NCBI RefSeq assembly: GCF_011759705.1
Contig: NZ_JAAOZF010000001.1
Coordinates: 1,547,152 to 1,611,151 of the forward strand
DNA length: 64,000 bases
Source of the DNA: Microbacterium ulmi
GTDB lineage: Bacteria > Actinomycetota > Actinomycetes > Actinomycetales > Microbacteriaceae
Direction: 5' to 3'
A model generated the notes under the pieces. That model worked only from the letters and a program-made list of their open reading frames with translations. It made no database searches and had not been told where the DNA came from. This document shows positions 8,125-15,713 of this stretch, piece after piece. The translations under genes were made by a program, and so were the position numbers. Each line of letters begins with the position of its first letter. Within the stretch, counting starts at the first letter, position 1.

Positions 8125-9587
8125 TGCCGATCCTCGATCTCGCGGCGATCGGGCTGCTCGTCGTCGCGACAGCCGTGCTCGGCGTCGCGGGCCTGCGCTT
8201 CAGCCGCACGACGAGCGACTTCTTCGTCGCGTCCCGCAGCGTGCGGCCGGTCTGGAACGCGTCGGCCATCAGCGGCGAGTACCTGTCGGCGGGCACCTTC
8301 CTCGGCCTTGCAGGGCTCGTGCTGCTCTCGGGCGCCGAGGGGTTCTGGTTCCCCATCGGGTACGCGGCCGGCTACCTCCTGCTGCTGCTGTTCGTCGCGG
8401 CTCCCCTCCGTCGCAGCGGCGCGTACACGATCCCGGACTTCATCCAGGCCAGGCTCGAGTCGCGTGCGGCGCGGCGGGTCACGAGCCTGCTCGTGCTGGT
8501 CATCGGCTGGCTCTACATCGTGCCGCAGCTGCACGGCGCCTCGCTCGCCCTGGGCGTCGTCGCCGACGTGCAGCCCTGGGTCGGTGCCGTCGTGGTCGCC
8601 GTGCTCGTCGCCGGCATCGTCGCGGCGGGCGGCATGCGCGCCATCACGGCCGTGCAGGCGATGCAGTACTGGCTCAAGCTCACGGCGCTCGCCGTGCCGG
8701 CCGTGCTCATCCTCATGGCGCTGTCGGGCGGCGAGACGTCGTTCGATCCCGCGCTGGTGTTCCCCGCGGAGCGTGGGCCGTCGGGGGCGGACGCCTACGC
8801 CACCGTCTCGCTCATGGCTGCGCTGCTGCTCGGAACGATCGGGCTCCCGCACGTGCTCGTCCGCTTCTACACCTCGCCGGACGGCGGCTCGGCACGGCGC
8901 ACGACGGTGCTCGTGGTGGCGATGATCGGCGTCTTCTACGCCGTCTCGGGAACGCTCGGGCTCATCGCACGGGTCGTCGCCCCCGATCTGGCCGAGCCGG
9001 GCGTCGCCGACACGGTCGTGCTGGCGCTGCCGTCACGCGTCTTCCCCGGGATCCTCGGCGACCTCCTGACGGCGCTCGTCGTCGCGGGCGCGTTCGCGGC
9101 GTTCCTCGCGACATCCTCCGGCCTCGTCGTGTCGCTCGCGGGCGTCGTGAGCCAGGACGTCTTCGACGGCTCCGTGCGCTCCTTCCGGGTCTCGGCGGCG
9201 CTGTGCACCCTCGTGCCGCTCGTCTTCGCGCTCCTCACGGTTCCGGAAGGGCTCGTCTCGAGCGTCGGCACGGTCTTCGTCTTCGCGGCGTCGAGCCTGA
9301 CCCCCGTCATCCTTCTCGGCGTGTGGTGGCGGGGGCTGACGGCGCGCGGCGCCGTCGCCGGGATGCTCGTCGGCGCGCTGTCGTGCGGCGCGGCGCTGCT
9401 GCTGGCGCCGCTCGCCGGCGCCGACTGGTGGGGCGCCGTGATGGCCCAGCCCGCCGCGTGGACGATCCCGCTCGCGACCCTCACGGTGGTCGTCGTGTCG
9501 CTGCTCGACCGCGGCCGCATCCCCGTCCGAACGGAGCGCTATCTCTCCCGGCTGCACGTGCCGGAGCGCGGTCACGGGCAGGTGTGA
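8124..9587 (+). CDS. Sodium:solute symporter (SSF) family transporter, monocarboxylate-like
   Basis: This 487-residue protein has about 13 membrane segments. The SSF core is visible in FFVASRSVRPVWNASA and SGEYLSAGTFLGLAG (residues about 30-65), and GFWFPIGYAAGYLLLL follows. This resembles ActP/MctC-like acetate, pyruvate and propionate symporters. With CstA and a LytS/LytTR pair in the same block, the locus looks like a dual-transporter module for small carboxylates. No operator repeats were recognised. Confidence 0.85.
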   Translation: MPILDLAAIGLLVVATAVLGVAGLRFSRTTSDFFVASRSVRPVWNASAISGEYLSAGTFLGLAGLVLLSGAEGFWFPIGYAAGYLLLLLFVAAPLRRSGAYTIPDFIQARLESRAARRVTSLLVLVIGWLYIVPQLHGASLALGVVADVQPWVGAVVVAVLVAGIVAAGGMRAITAVQAMQYWLKLTALAVPAVLILMALSGGETSFDPALVFPAERGPSGADAYATVSLMAALLLGTIGLPHVLVRFYTSPDGGSARRTTVLVVAMIGVFYAVSGTLGLIARVVAPDLAEPGVADTVVLALPSRVFPGILGDLLTALVVAGAFAAFLATSSGLVVSLAGVVSQDVFDGSVRSFRVSAALCTLVPLVFALLTVPEGLVSSVGTVFVFAASSLTPVILLGVWWRGLTARGAVAGMLVGALSCGAALLLAPLAGADWWGAVMAQPAAWTIPLATLTVVVVSLLDRGRIPVRTERYLSRLHVPERGHGQV

Positions 9588-9703
9588 GAACGCATGCTCG
9601 CGGGATCCTTCCGGAGCACTAAGGTGGCCTCACCACCCCTGAGGGCTCGCGCTTCTCAGGCACCCGGCTGGACACACACCCGCGGCCCACGCAAAGGACA
9701 GGC

Positions 9704-10249
9704 GTGCTCACATCAGATGGGGCTTCGTCGAAGCGCTCGATCCGTTCCGCCGTTCTCCCGGTGGTGGTCTCGGCGGCGCTCGTGATCCCCAACCTGTTCG
9801 TGATCGCCCTCGGAATCGAGGACTTCCCCTTCACGACGGCGCCCATGTTCGCCCACTACGTGGGCCCCGACACGCAGCTCTACACGTTCCGGTTCGAGGG
9901 CGTGCGCGACGGCGTCGCGGAGCCGCTGCCGATCGAGCAGACGAACCGCACCGAGCGGGAGATCATGCGGCAGTTCGCCTCCTGGTACTACCGGCCCATG
10001 ACCGACACCGCGCCCTTCCGCGATCTGGACCCGGCATCGGGCACACCGGAGCAGCTCGCGGCCAGGATGGCGGACTTCTTCGGGCCGATCGCCGACTTCC
10101 TGCGGGACGAGCGCGACATCGACTACGACAGGATCGACGTCTATGTCGACCACGTCGACAATGCGGGCGCGCTCATCTCCACGGCGCAGGTGGGCCACTA
10201 CGACACGTCGACCCGTCGCTACACGCACACCTACGAGGTGACGCGGTGA
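9704..10249 (+). CDS. Membrane-anchored protein of unknown function, partner of the HTTM-like protein
   Basis: This 181-residue protein has one N-terminal membrane segment (about 17-40) followed by a soluble, probably extracytoplasmic region rich in charged and aromatic residues. The segment FPFTTAPMFAHYVGPDTQLY after the anchor is distinctive, but I cannot assign a family. The GTG at 9704 has AAAGGAC 6-7 nt upstream. Its stop overlaps the next gene by 4 bp (GTGA), so the products probably work together. Confidence 0.6.
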   Translation: MLTSDGASSKRSIRSAVLPVVVSAALVIPNLFVIALGIEDFPFTTAPMFAHYVGPDTQLYTFRFEGVRDGVAEPLPIEQTNRTEREIMRQFASWYYRPMTDTAPFRDLDPASGTPEQLAARMADFFGPIADFLRDERDIDYDRIDVYVDHVDNAGALISTAQVGHYDTSTRRYTHTYEVTR

Positions 10250-11358
10250 CCACGAAGGCGGATGCGCGCACCGGCTGGCAGACGGCTCTCACGGCGGCGG
10301 TGCTCAAGGTGCTGCCGCTGCTGTGGGTCGGCAGGCTCAGCTGGATGAGGATCGCCTTGGCGCCGATCTTCGGTCTGTACACGTACCGCCTCGTGAGGGG
10401 CTGGCAGATAGAGCAGCCACAGCTCGCGTACGAGGGCTGGATGCTGCGGCTCGTGCCCGAAAGCCTCCGCGAGTTCCTCTTCACGCACCCGCAGGCGGTC
10501 GGATTCGCCGTGCTCGGTCTCACGGTCCTGAGCGTCGTGGGCCTGGCGACTCGGCCCGCGCTGTTCGTGCTCGCCGCTATCGGACTCTTCGCACGCGCGG
10601 TCGACACCAGCCAGGGCGTCTTCGACCACGAGTCGTCACTGACGACGCAGGTGCTGCTCGTGCTGGCGTTCGCTCCCGGGACGAACGCGGTGTCGCTCGA
10701 GCATGTGATCCGGTGGTGGCGTGCGGGACGCAAGGATCTGTGGGGATACCTCACGGCTCCGTACCGGAAGTGGGGTGTCACGCTCGTCCTGGGCCTGCTC
10801 GCCCTCACGTACACGGCTTCGGGTCTGTCGAAGCTCCGCTTCAGCGGGTTCCGGTGGATGGACGGCGAGACTCTCGGCTTCTACCTCCGAGGACTCACGG
10901 CAGGCAACCAGGTGTACCTGATCGGCGGCGGCCCGACGACCTGGCGCGACGATCTCGGCCTGCAGATGTACACGTACGGGAACTACAGCTACGGAAACTA
11001 CGGCTCCGCCGCCATGGCCGGCATCGTCGACTGGGTGGCGCACACGCCCGCCGTCCTCATCGCGGTGTCGTCCGCGACCGTCCTCCTCGAGATCTCAGGA
11101 TTCCTGCTGTTCATCCCGAGGCTGCGCAGCTTCATGCTGATCGCCTACATCGGCATGCACACCACGATCGGGCTGCTGATGGGCCTCCCGTTCTGGGACT
11201 ACCAGATCATCTGCTTCCTCCTCATCGAGTGGGAGCTGGTGGGCGCGTGGGCCGCGCGGCGGCTGAGCGCCCGACAGGCAGCGCGCGAGAGAGCGCCCGT
11301 CCCCGGGGCGGGCCCATCCGCGTCGATCGACGAGGCCGACCCGCTGAGCAGCCGATGA
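10246..11358 (+). CDS. HTTM-like multi-pass membrane protein
   Basis: This 370-residue protein has about eight to nine hydrophobic segments. Features such as [11 protein letters not shown], the YTASGLSKL segment and the WDYQIICF region near the end recall HTTM-domain proteins, which are distant relatives of vitamin K-dependent gamma-carboxylase. Loops are rich in Trp, Tyr and Asn ([13 protein letters not shown]). Most bacterial members have no known substrate. It is coupled to the upstream anchored protein and followed after 12 bp by an FAD desaturase-like enzyme, suggesting a three-gene redox or membrane-lipid modification unit; this is inference. Confidence 0.65.
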   Translation: MTTKADARTGWQTALTAAVLKVLPLLWVGRLSWMRIALAPIFGLYTYRLVRGWQIEQPQLAYEGWMLRLVPESLREFLFTHPQAVGFAVLGLTVLSVVGLATRPALFVLAAIGLFARAVDTSQGVFDHESSLTTQVLLVLAFAPGTNAVSLEHVIRWWRAGRKDLWGYLTAPYRKWGVTLVLGLLALTYTASGLSKLRFSGFRWMDGETLGFYLRGLTAGNQVYLIGGGPTTWRDDLGLQMYTYGNYSYGNYGSAAMAGIVDWVAHTPAVLIAVSSATVLLEISGFLLFIPRLRSFMLIAYIGMHTTIGLLMGLPFWDYQIICFLLIEWELVGAWAARRLSARQAARERAPVPGAGPSASIDEADPLSSR

Positions 11359-11370
11359 CGGGCCCATCGG

Positions 11371-12813
11371 GTGGATGACGCGATCGTGGTCGGCAGCGGG
11401 CCCAACGGCCTGGCAGCCGCCGTGACGCTCGCCCGCGCGGGCCTGCGCGTGCGTGTCCTCGAGCGCGCCGACACGATCGGCGGCGCAGCCCGCACGCTTC
11501 CGCTCACCCTGGACGGCTTCCGCCATGACGTGGGGGCCGCCGTCCACCCGCTGGCCCTCGCATCGCCGTTCTTCCGCGCCTTCCAGCTCGATCGACGCGT
11601 GCGGTTCATCGTGCCCGAGATCTCCTACACGCAGCCGCTCGGCGTCGCGGCCGGCGGCATCGCCTACCGCGACCTCGACCGGACGGCGGAGGAGCTCGGC
11701 AGGGACGGCGCGGCATGGGCGCGCCTTTTCCGTCCGCTCATCCGCGACATCGACGGACTCACCGACTTCACCGCGAACCAGATGCTGCGCTGGCCGCAGG
11801 CTCCTGTCACGGCGCTCCGCTTCGGGCTGCGTGCCCTGGAGCAGGGCGGAGGGCTGTGGAACGCCCGCTTCCGCGAGGACGTCGCACCGGCGCTTCTGAC
11901 CGGCGTGACCGCGCATGGCGTCGGCCGAGTGCCGAGCCTCGCCTCGGCCGCCGTCGGGCTCGTCCTGGCGGCGCACGCGCACGCCCGCGGCTGGCCGGTG
12001 CCGATCGGGGGCTCGCAGTCGATCATCGACGCCCTGGCCGACGACCTGGCCGCGCACGGCGGCGCGGTCGAGACGGGGCAGGAGGTCGTCGATCTGCGCG
12101 ACCTCGCGGGGGCACGGATCCTCGTCGCCGACACGTCGGCGCGTGCACTCGCCCGGATCGGGCGCGGAGTGCTGCCGCCCGCATACGTCCGCAGTCTCGA
12201 GGGGCTGCGCTACGGCGACGGAGTCGCGAAGGTCGACTTCGCGCTCTCCGGCCCCGTGCCGTGGTCGTTCGACGCGGCACGGCACAGCCCGACCGTGCAC
12301 CTCGGCGGCTCCCGCCGTCAGGTGCAGCGTGCGGAGGCCGCGGTGGCCGCGGGCGCGGTCGCGGCGGAGCCGTACGTGCTGGTGAGCCAGCCGACCATCG
12401 TCGATCCGAGCAGGGCGCCGTCGGGACGGCATGTGCTGTGGGCCTACATCCACGTGCCGCACGGGTCGCCGCACGACCCGACGGAAGACGTCACCCGGAT
12501 GGTGGAGGCCGCGGCTCCCGGGTTCCGCGACCTCGTGCTCGCGGGCGTCTCCCACACCGCTCGCGAGCTCGCAGAGACCGATCCCAACCTGATCGGCGGA
12601 GACATCTCGGCCGGCGCCATCACCCTCCCTCAGCTGATCGCGCGGCCGCGGCTCTCGCCGCACCCATGGCGAACCCCCGCGCCGGGCCTCTACCTGGGCT
12701 CGTCCTCGACACCACCGGCCAGCGGCGTGCACGGCCTCGCCGGCTTCTATGCGGCGCGTCTCGCGCTCAAGGACGTGCTCGGACTCCCGGCGCCCGACCT
12801 CGGGCTCGGCTGA
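11371..12813 (+). CDS. FAD-dependent oxidoreductase of the phytoene desaturase/CrtI type
   Basis: This 480-residue protein starts with a Rossmann dinucleotide-binding motif ([12 protein letters not shown]) followed by an acidic end of the second strand (LERADTIGG). The C-terminal FAD-contact region reads [17 protein letters not shown]. This architecture belongs to the NAD(P)/FAD-dependent phytoene-desaturase-like family, many members of which are not carotenoid enzymes. No crt genes are nearby, so a carotenoid role is not supported. The last codons (PAPDLGLG then stop) lie in the first copy of a 35-bp tandem repeat. Confidence 0.8.
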   Translation: MDDAIVVGSGPNGLAAAVTLARAGLRVRVLERADTIGGAARTLPLTLDGFRHDVGAAVHPLALASPFFRAFQLDRRVRFIVPEISYTQPLGVAAGGIAYRDLDRTAEELGRDGAAWARLFRPLIRDIDGLTDFTANQMLRWPQAPVTALRFGLRALEQGGGLWNARFREDVAPALLTGVTAHGVGRVPSLASAAVGLVLAAHAHARGWPVPIGGSQSIIDALADDLAAHGGAVETGQEVVDLRDLAGARILVADTSARALARIGRGVLPPAYVRSLEGLRYGDGVAKVDFALSGPVPWSFDAARHSPTVHLGGSRRQVQRAEAAVAAGAVAAEPYVLVSQPTIVDPSRAPSGRHVLWAYIHVPHGSPHDPTEDVTRMVEAAAPGFRDLVLAGVSHTARELAETDPNLIGGDISAGAITLPQLIARPRLSPHPWRTPAPGLYLGSSSTPPASGVHGLAGFYAARLALKDVLGLPAPDLGLG

Positions 12814-12897
12814 GCGGTCGCCCGGCGCCCGACCTCGGGCTCGGCTGAGCGGTCGCCCGGCGCCCGACCTCGGGCTCGGCTGAGCGGTCGCCCGGCG
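12786..12897 (+). repeat. Three-copy 35-bp tandem repeat covering the end of the oxidoreductase gene
   Basis: A 35-bp unit beginning CCCGGCGCCCGACCTCGGG recurs at 12786, 12821 and 12856, with a short fourth start at 12891. Copies appear identical. Each contains the final codons and the TGA of the upstream gene plus a CGACC...GGTCG inverted repeat. It looks like replication slippage of a stop-plus-hairpin unit and may act as a reiterated terminator. Confidence 0.9.
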
Positions 12898-12918
12898 TCG
12901 GCGTCGTCCGAGACACGG

Positions 12919-12924
12919 CAGACT
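12919..12924 (+). promoter_or_regulatory. -10 box of a probable leaderless promoter (DUF3516 helicase)
   Basis: CAGACT ends exactly 6 nt before the GTG at 12931. No Shine-Dalgarno is present. Confidence 0.5.
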
Positions 12925-12930
12925 CGAACC

Positions 12931-15579
12931 GTGACCCTTCTCGACACGATCGCCGCGGCATCCGGGCCCGCCGCCTCGACGCCCGACCCCGACGCGATCT
13001 ACGACGCGTTCGTGGAGTGGGCCGCCGACGCCGGGTTCGCGCTGTATCCCGCGCAGGACGAGGCCGTCATCGAGCTCGTGTCCGGCGCGAACGTCGTCCT
13101 GTCGACGCCGACGGGGACGGGCAAGTCGCTCGTCGCGATCGCGGCGCACGCGGCGTGCGTCGCACAGGGCGGACGCACCTACTACACGGCTCCCATCAAG
13201 GCGCTCGTGAGCGAGAAGTTCTTCGCGCTCGTCGAGATCTTCGGCGCCGAGCGGGTCGGGATGGTGACGGGCGACTCGTCGGTCAACCCCGACGCGCCCA
13301 TCGTGTGCTGCACGGCCGAGATCCTCGCCAACCTCGCGCTGCGCCAGGGCGCGGATGCCGTGGTCGACCAGGTCGTCATGGACGAGTTCCACTACTACGG
13401 CGACCCCGAGCGCGGGTGGGCGTGGCAGGTGCCGCTCCTGCTGCTGCCGCGCGCGCAGTTCCTGCTCATGTCGGCGACCCTCGGCGACGTCGCCGAGATC
13501 GCGGCCGACCTCACCCGGCGGACGGGACGGCCGACCGCCCAGGTGACGGGCGTCGAGCGACCCGTTCCGCTGCACTTCTCCTACGTGCGCGTGCCCGTGC
13601 AGGAGACGCTGGAGCGACTCCTCGAGGAGGGCGAGGCGCCCGTCTACATCGTGCACTTCTCGCAGGCCGCCGCGATGGAGCGGGCCCAGGCGCTCGCCTC
13701 CGTGCGGGTCGCGACGCGGGAGCAGCGCGATGCGATCGCCGACGCGATCGGCGGGTTCCGCTTCACGACCGCGTTCGGCAAGACGCTCTCGCGGCTCGTG
13801 CGGGCCGGCATCGGCATGCATCACGCGGGCATGCTGCCGCGCTACCGCCGGCTCGTCGAGACGCTCGCGCAGCGGGGCCTGCTGCGCGTCATCTGCGGCA
13901 CCGACACGCTCGGCGTCGGCATCAACGTGCCGATCCGGACGGTCGTCGTGGCTGCGCTGTCGAAATACGACGGAACGCGGATGCGGCAGCTCACGGCGCG
14001 CGAGTTCCACCAGGTCGCGGGCCGCGCGGGCCGCGCCGGATTCGACACGTACGGAAACGTCGTCGTGATGGCGCCGGAGTGGGAGATCGAGAACGCGGTC
14101 GCGCTCGCGAAGGCGGGCGACGACCCCGCGAAGCGCAAGAAGATCGTGCGCAAGAAGGCCCCCGTCGGCATCGTGAACTGGGGTGAGGGGTCGTTCGAGC
14201 GGCTCGTCGCGGCCCAGCCCGAGCCGCTCGAGCCGCACCTCCAGCTCACCGCCGCGATGCTCATCAACCTGATCGGCCGCGGCGGAGACGTCTTCGGCAA
14301 CGTGCGGTCGCTCGTCTTCGACAACCACGAGCCGAAGGCGCGGCAGTACGAGCTCGCGCGGCGCGCTCTCGCGATCTTCCGGACGCTCCGCCAGGCCGGG
14401 GTCGTCGAGGTGGTCCCCGCGCCGCATACGTCCGCGCCCTCGGCATCCGTCGTCCGCCTGACCGTCGACCTGCAGCCGAACTTCGCGCTCAACCAGCCGC
14501 TCTCGCCCTTCGCCCTGGCCGCGATCGAGCTGCTCGACCCCGGCGTCGAGCTGGGGCGGGGCACCGGGGTCGGAGGGTCGCGCGAAGCTCGGACGATCGC
14601 GCCCGAATCCTCCGAGGATGCGGCGACTCTCCGGCGAACGGATGCCGCGGCCGCGGCATCCGTCGGCACGGACCACTACGCGCTCGACGTCGTGAGCGTC
14701 ATCGAGGCGACGCTCGACGACCCGCGCGCGATCCTCGGGCAGCAGGAGTTCAAGGCCCGCGGCGAGGCCGTCGCCGCGATGAAGCGCGACGGCATCGAGT
14801 ACGACGAGCGCATGGCGCTGCTCGAGGGGATCACGTATCCGAAGCCTCTCGCCGCGCTGCTCGCGCAGGCGTTCGAGGTGTTCGCTTCGAGCCAGCCGTG
14901 GGTGCGCGACTTCGAGCTGTCGCCCAAGTCGGTCGTGCGCGACATGTTCGAGCGCGCCCTGTCGTTCGGCGAGTTTGTCTCCTTCTACCAGCTCGGCCGC
15001 AGCGAGGGACTCGTCCTCCGCTACCTCAGCGACGCGTATCGCGCGATCCGCCAGACCGTCCCCGCCGAGGCGCGCACCGACGAGCTGCTCGACGTCATCG
15101 AGTGGCTCGGCGAGCTCGTCCGGCAGGTGGACTCTTCGCTCGTGGACGAGTGGTCGGCGCTCGTCGACCCGGTCGGCGATCCGGATGCCCCGGTCGTGCC
15201 GCCCGCGCCGCCCTCCATCCTCACGAACCGCCGAGCCTTCCTCGTGCTCGTGCGCAACGAGCTCTTCCGCCGCGTCCAGCTCGCGGCGCTGCAGGACGAT
15301 GATGCACTCGTCGCCCTTGACCCCGACGTCGACTGGCCCGCCGCCCTCGACTCCTACTACGACGAGCACGACGTGATCCTCACGGGAGGACCCGCGCGAT
15401 CGCCGCAGCTCGTCACGGTCGACGAGACGGATGCCGCGAACGGCATATGGCGCGCCGAGCAGACGATCGACGATCCCGACGGCAACCACGACTGGCGCAT
15501 CCGCGCCGAGGTCGACCTCTCCGCGTCGGAGGAGGAGGGCGCGGCGATCGTGCGGGTGACGGAGGTCGTGCGGCTGTAG
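12931..15579 (+). CDS. DEAD/DEAH-box (Ski2-like) RNA helicase with DUF3516 domain
   Basis: This 882-residue protein has an N-terminal helicase core. It shows Walker A STPTGTGKS, motif II DEFHYYGD, motif III SATLG, motif V GTDTLGVGIN and motif VI QVAGRAGR. A long C-terminal region then matches the DUF3516 architecture typical of actinobacteria. Ski2-like enzymes of this class are predicted to act in RNA metabolism. A low-complexity insertion (about residues 540-585, rich in Gly, Ala and Thr) interrupts the middle. Its coding DNA contains a 26-nt palindrome (14638-14663), suggesting a late insertion in a solvent loop. Confidence 0.85.
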   Translation: MTLLDTIAAASGPAASTPDPDAIYDAFVEWAADAGFALYPAQDEAVIELVSGANVVLSTPTGTGKSLVAIAAHAACVAQGGRTYYTAPIKALVSEKFFALVEIFGAERVGMVTGDSSVNPDAPIVCCTAEILANLALRQGADAVVDQVVMDEFHYYGDPERGWAWQVPLLLLPRAQFLLMSATLGDVAEIAADLTRRTGRPTAQVTGVERPVPLHFSYVRVPVQETLERLLEEGEAPVYIVHFSQAAAMERAQALASVRVATREQRDAIADAIGGFRFTTAFGKTLSRLVRAGIGMHHAGMLPRYRRLVETLAQRGLLRVICGTDTLGVGINVPIRTVVVAALSKYDGTRMRQLTAREFHQVAGRAGRAGFDTYGNVVVMAPEWEIENAVALAKAGDDPAKRKKIVRKKAPVGIVNWGEGSFERLVAAQPEPLEPHLQLTAAMLINLIGRGGDVFGNVRSLVFDNHEPKARQYELARRALAIFRTLRQAGVVEVVPAPHTSAPSASVVRLTVDLQPNFALNQPLSPFALAAIELLDPGVELGRGTGVGGSREARTIAPESSEDAATLRRTDAAAAASVGTDHYALDVVSVIEATLDDPRAILGQQEFKARGEAVAAMKRDGIEYDERMALLEGITYPKPLAALLAQAFEVFASSQPWVRDFELSPKSVVRDMFERALSFGEFVSFYQLGRSEGLVLRYLSDAYRAIRQTVPAEARTDELLDVIEWLGELVRQVDSSLVDEWSALVDPVGDPDAPVVPPAPPSILTNRRAFLVLVRNELFRRVQLAALQDDDALVALDPDVDWPAALDSYYDEHDVILTGGPARSPQLVTVDETDAANGIWRAEQTIDDPDGNHDWRIRAEVDLSASEEEGAAIVRVTEVVRL
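14638..14663. repeat. 26-nt perfect palindrome inside the helicase gene
   Basis: ACGGATGCCGCGG is followed directly by its reverse complement. It encodes an Asp-Ala-Ala-Ala-Ala-Ala-Ser run in a variable insertion. It is built from the same GGATGCC arms as the palindrome at 1430-1457. Confidence 0.7.
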
Positions 15580-15595
15580 CGCTGGTCCGCCGTGT

Positions 15596-15676
15596 CACAG
15601 ACTTCGCAGAGTCGCGCCGGGTTCGCAGAGATTCGGGAGGATGCTGCGCAGCACGCGCGATTCTGCGAAGCCTGTG
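15596..15676. repeat. 81-nt hairpin element with 22-bp stem
   Basis: The arm at 15596-15617 (CACAGACTTCGCAGAGTCGC then GC) pairs with 15655-15676. Twenty positions are Watson-Crick and two are G.U wobbles. The 37-nt apical region carries a further TTCGCAGAG copy and a GCTGCGCAGC self-complementary core. It lies between the helicase stop and the SecA2 promoter. It has no U-tract. It may be a terminator, a structured RNA or a dispersed palindromic repeat. Confidence 0.75.
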
Positions 15677-15700
15677 AGCCGCGGGCGTCGGCAGTGCGCA

Positions 15701-15706
15701 TAGCGT
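15701..15706 (+). promoter_or_regulatory. -10 box of a probable leaderless promoter (SecA2)
   Basis: TAGCGT ends 7 nt before the GTG at 15714. An earlier in-frame GTG at 15705 falls inside this box, which argues for the 15714 start. Confidence 0.45.
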
Positions 15707-15713
15707 GGCATGC

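Noticed and set aside
11371-12813. FAD oxidoreductase called as phytoene desaturase (crtI)
   Set aside because: No carotenoid genes are adjacent and the motifs are general to the CrtI-like superfamily.
12786-12897. Tandem 35-bp repeats considered as CRISPR or att sites
   Set aside because: There are no spacers between units, the repeat contains coding sequence and a stop, and there is no integrase nearby.
11095-15489. 1464-codon open frame on the minus strand
   Set aside because: It crosses three well-supported plus-strand genes and their intergenic repeats, and encodes only Arg/Glu/Gly-rich sequence.
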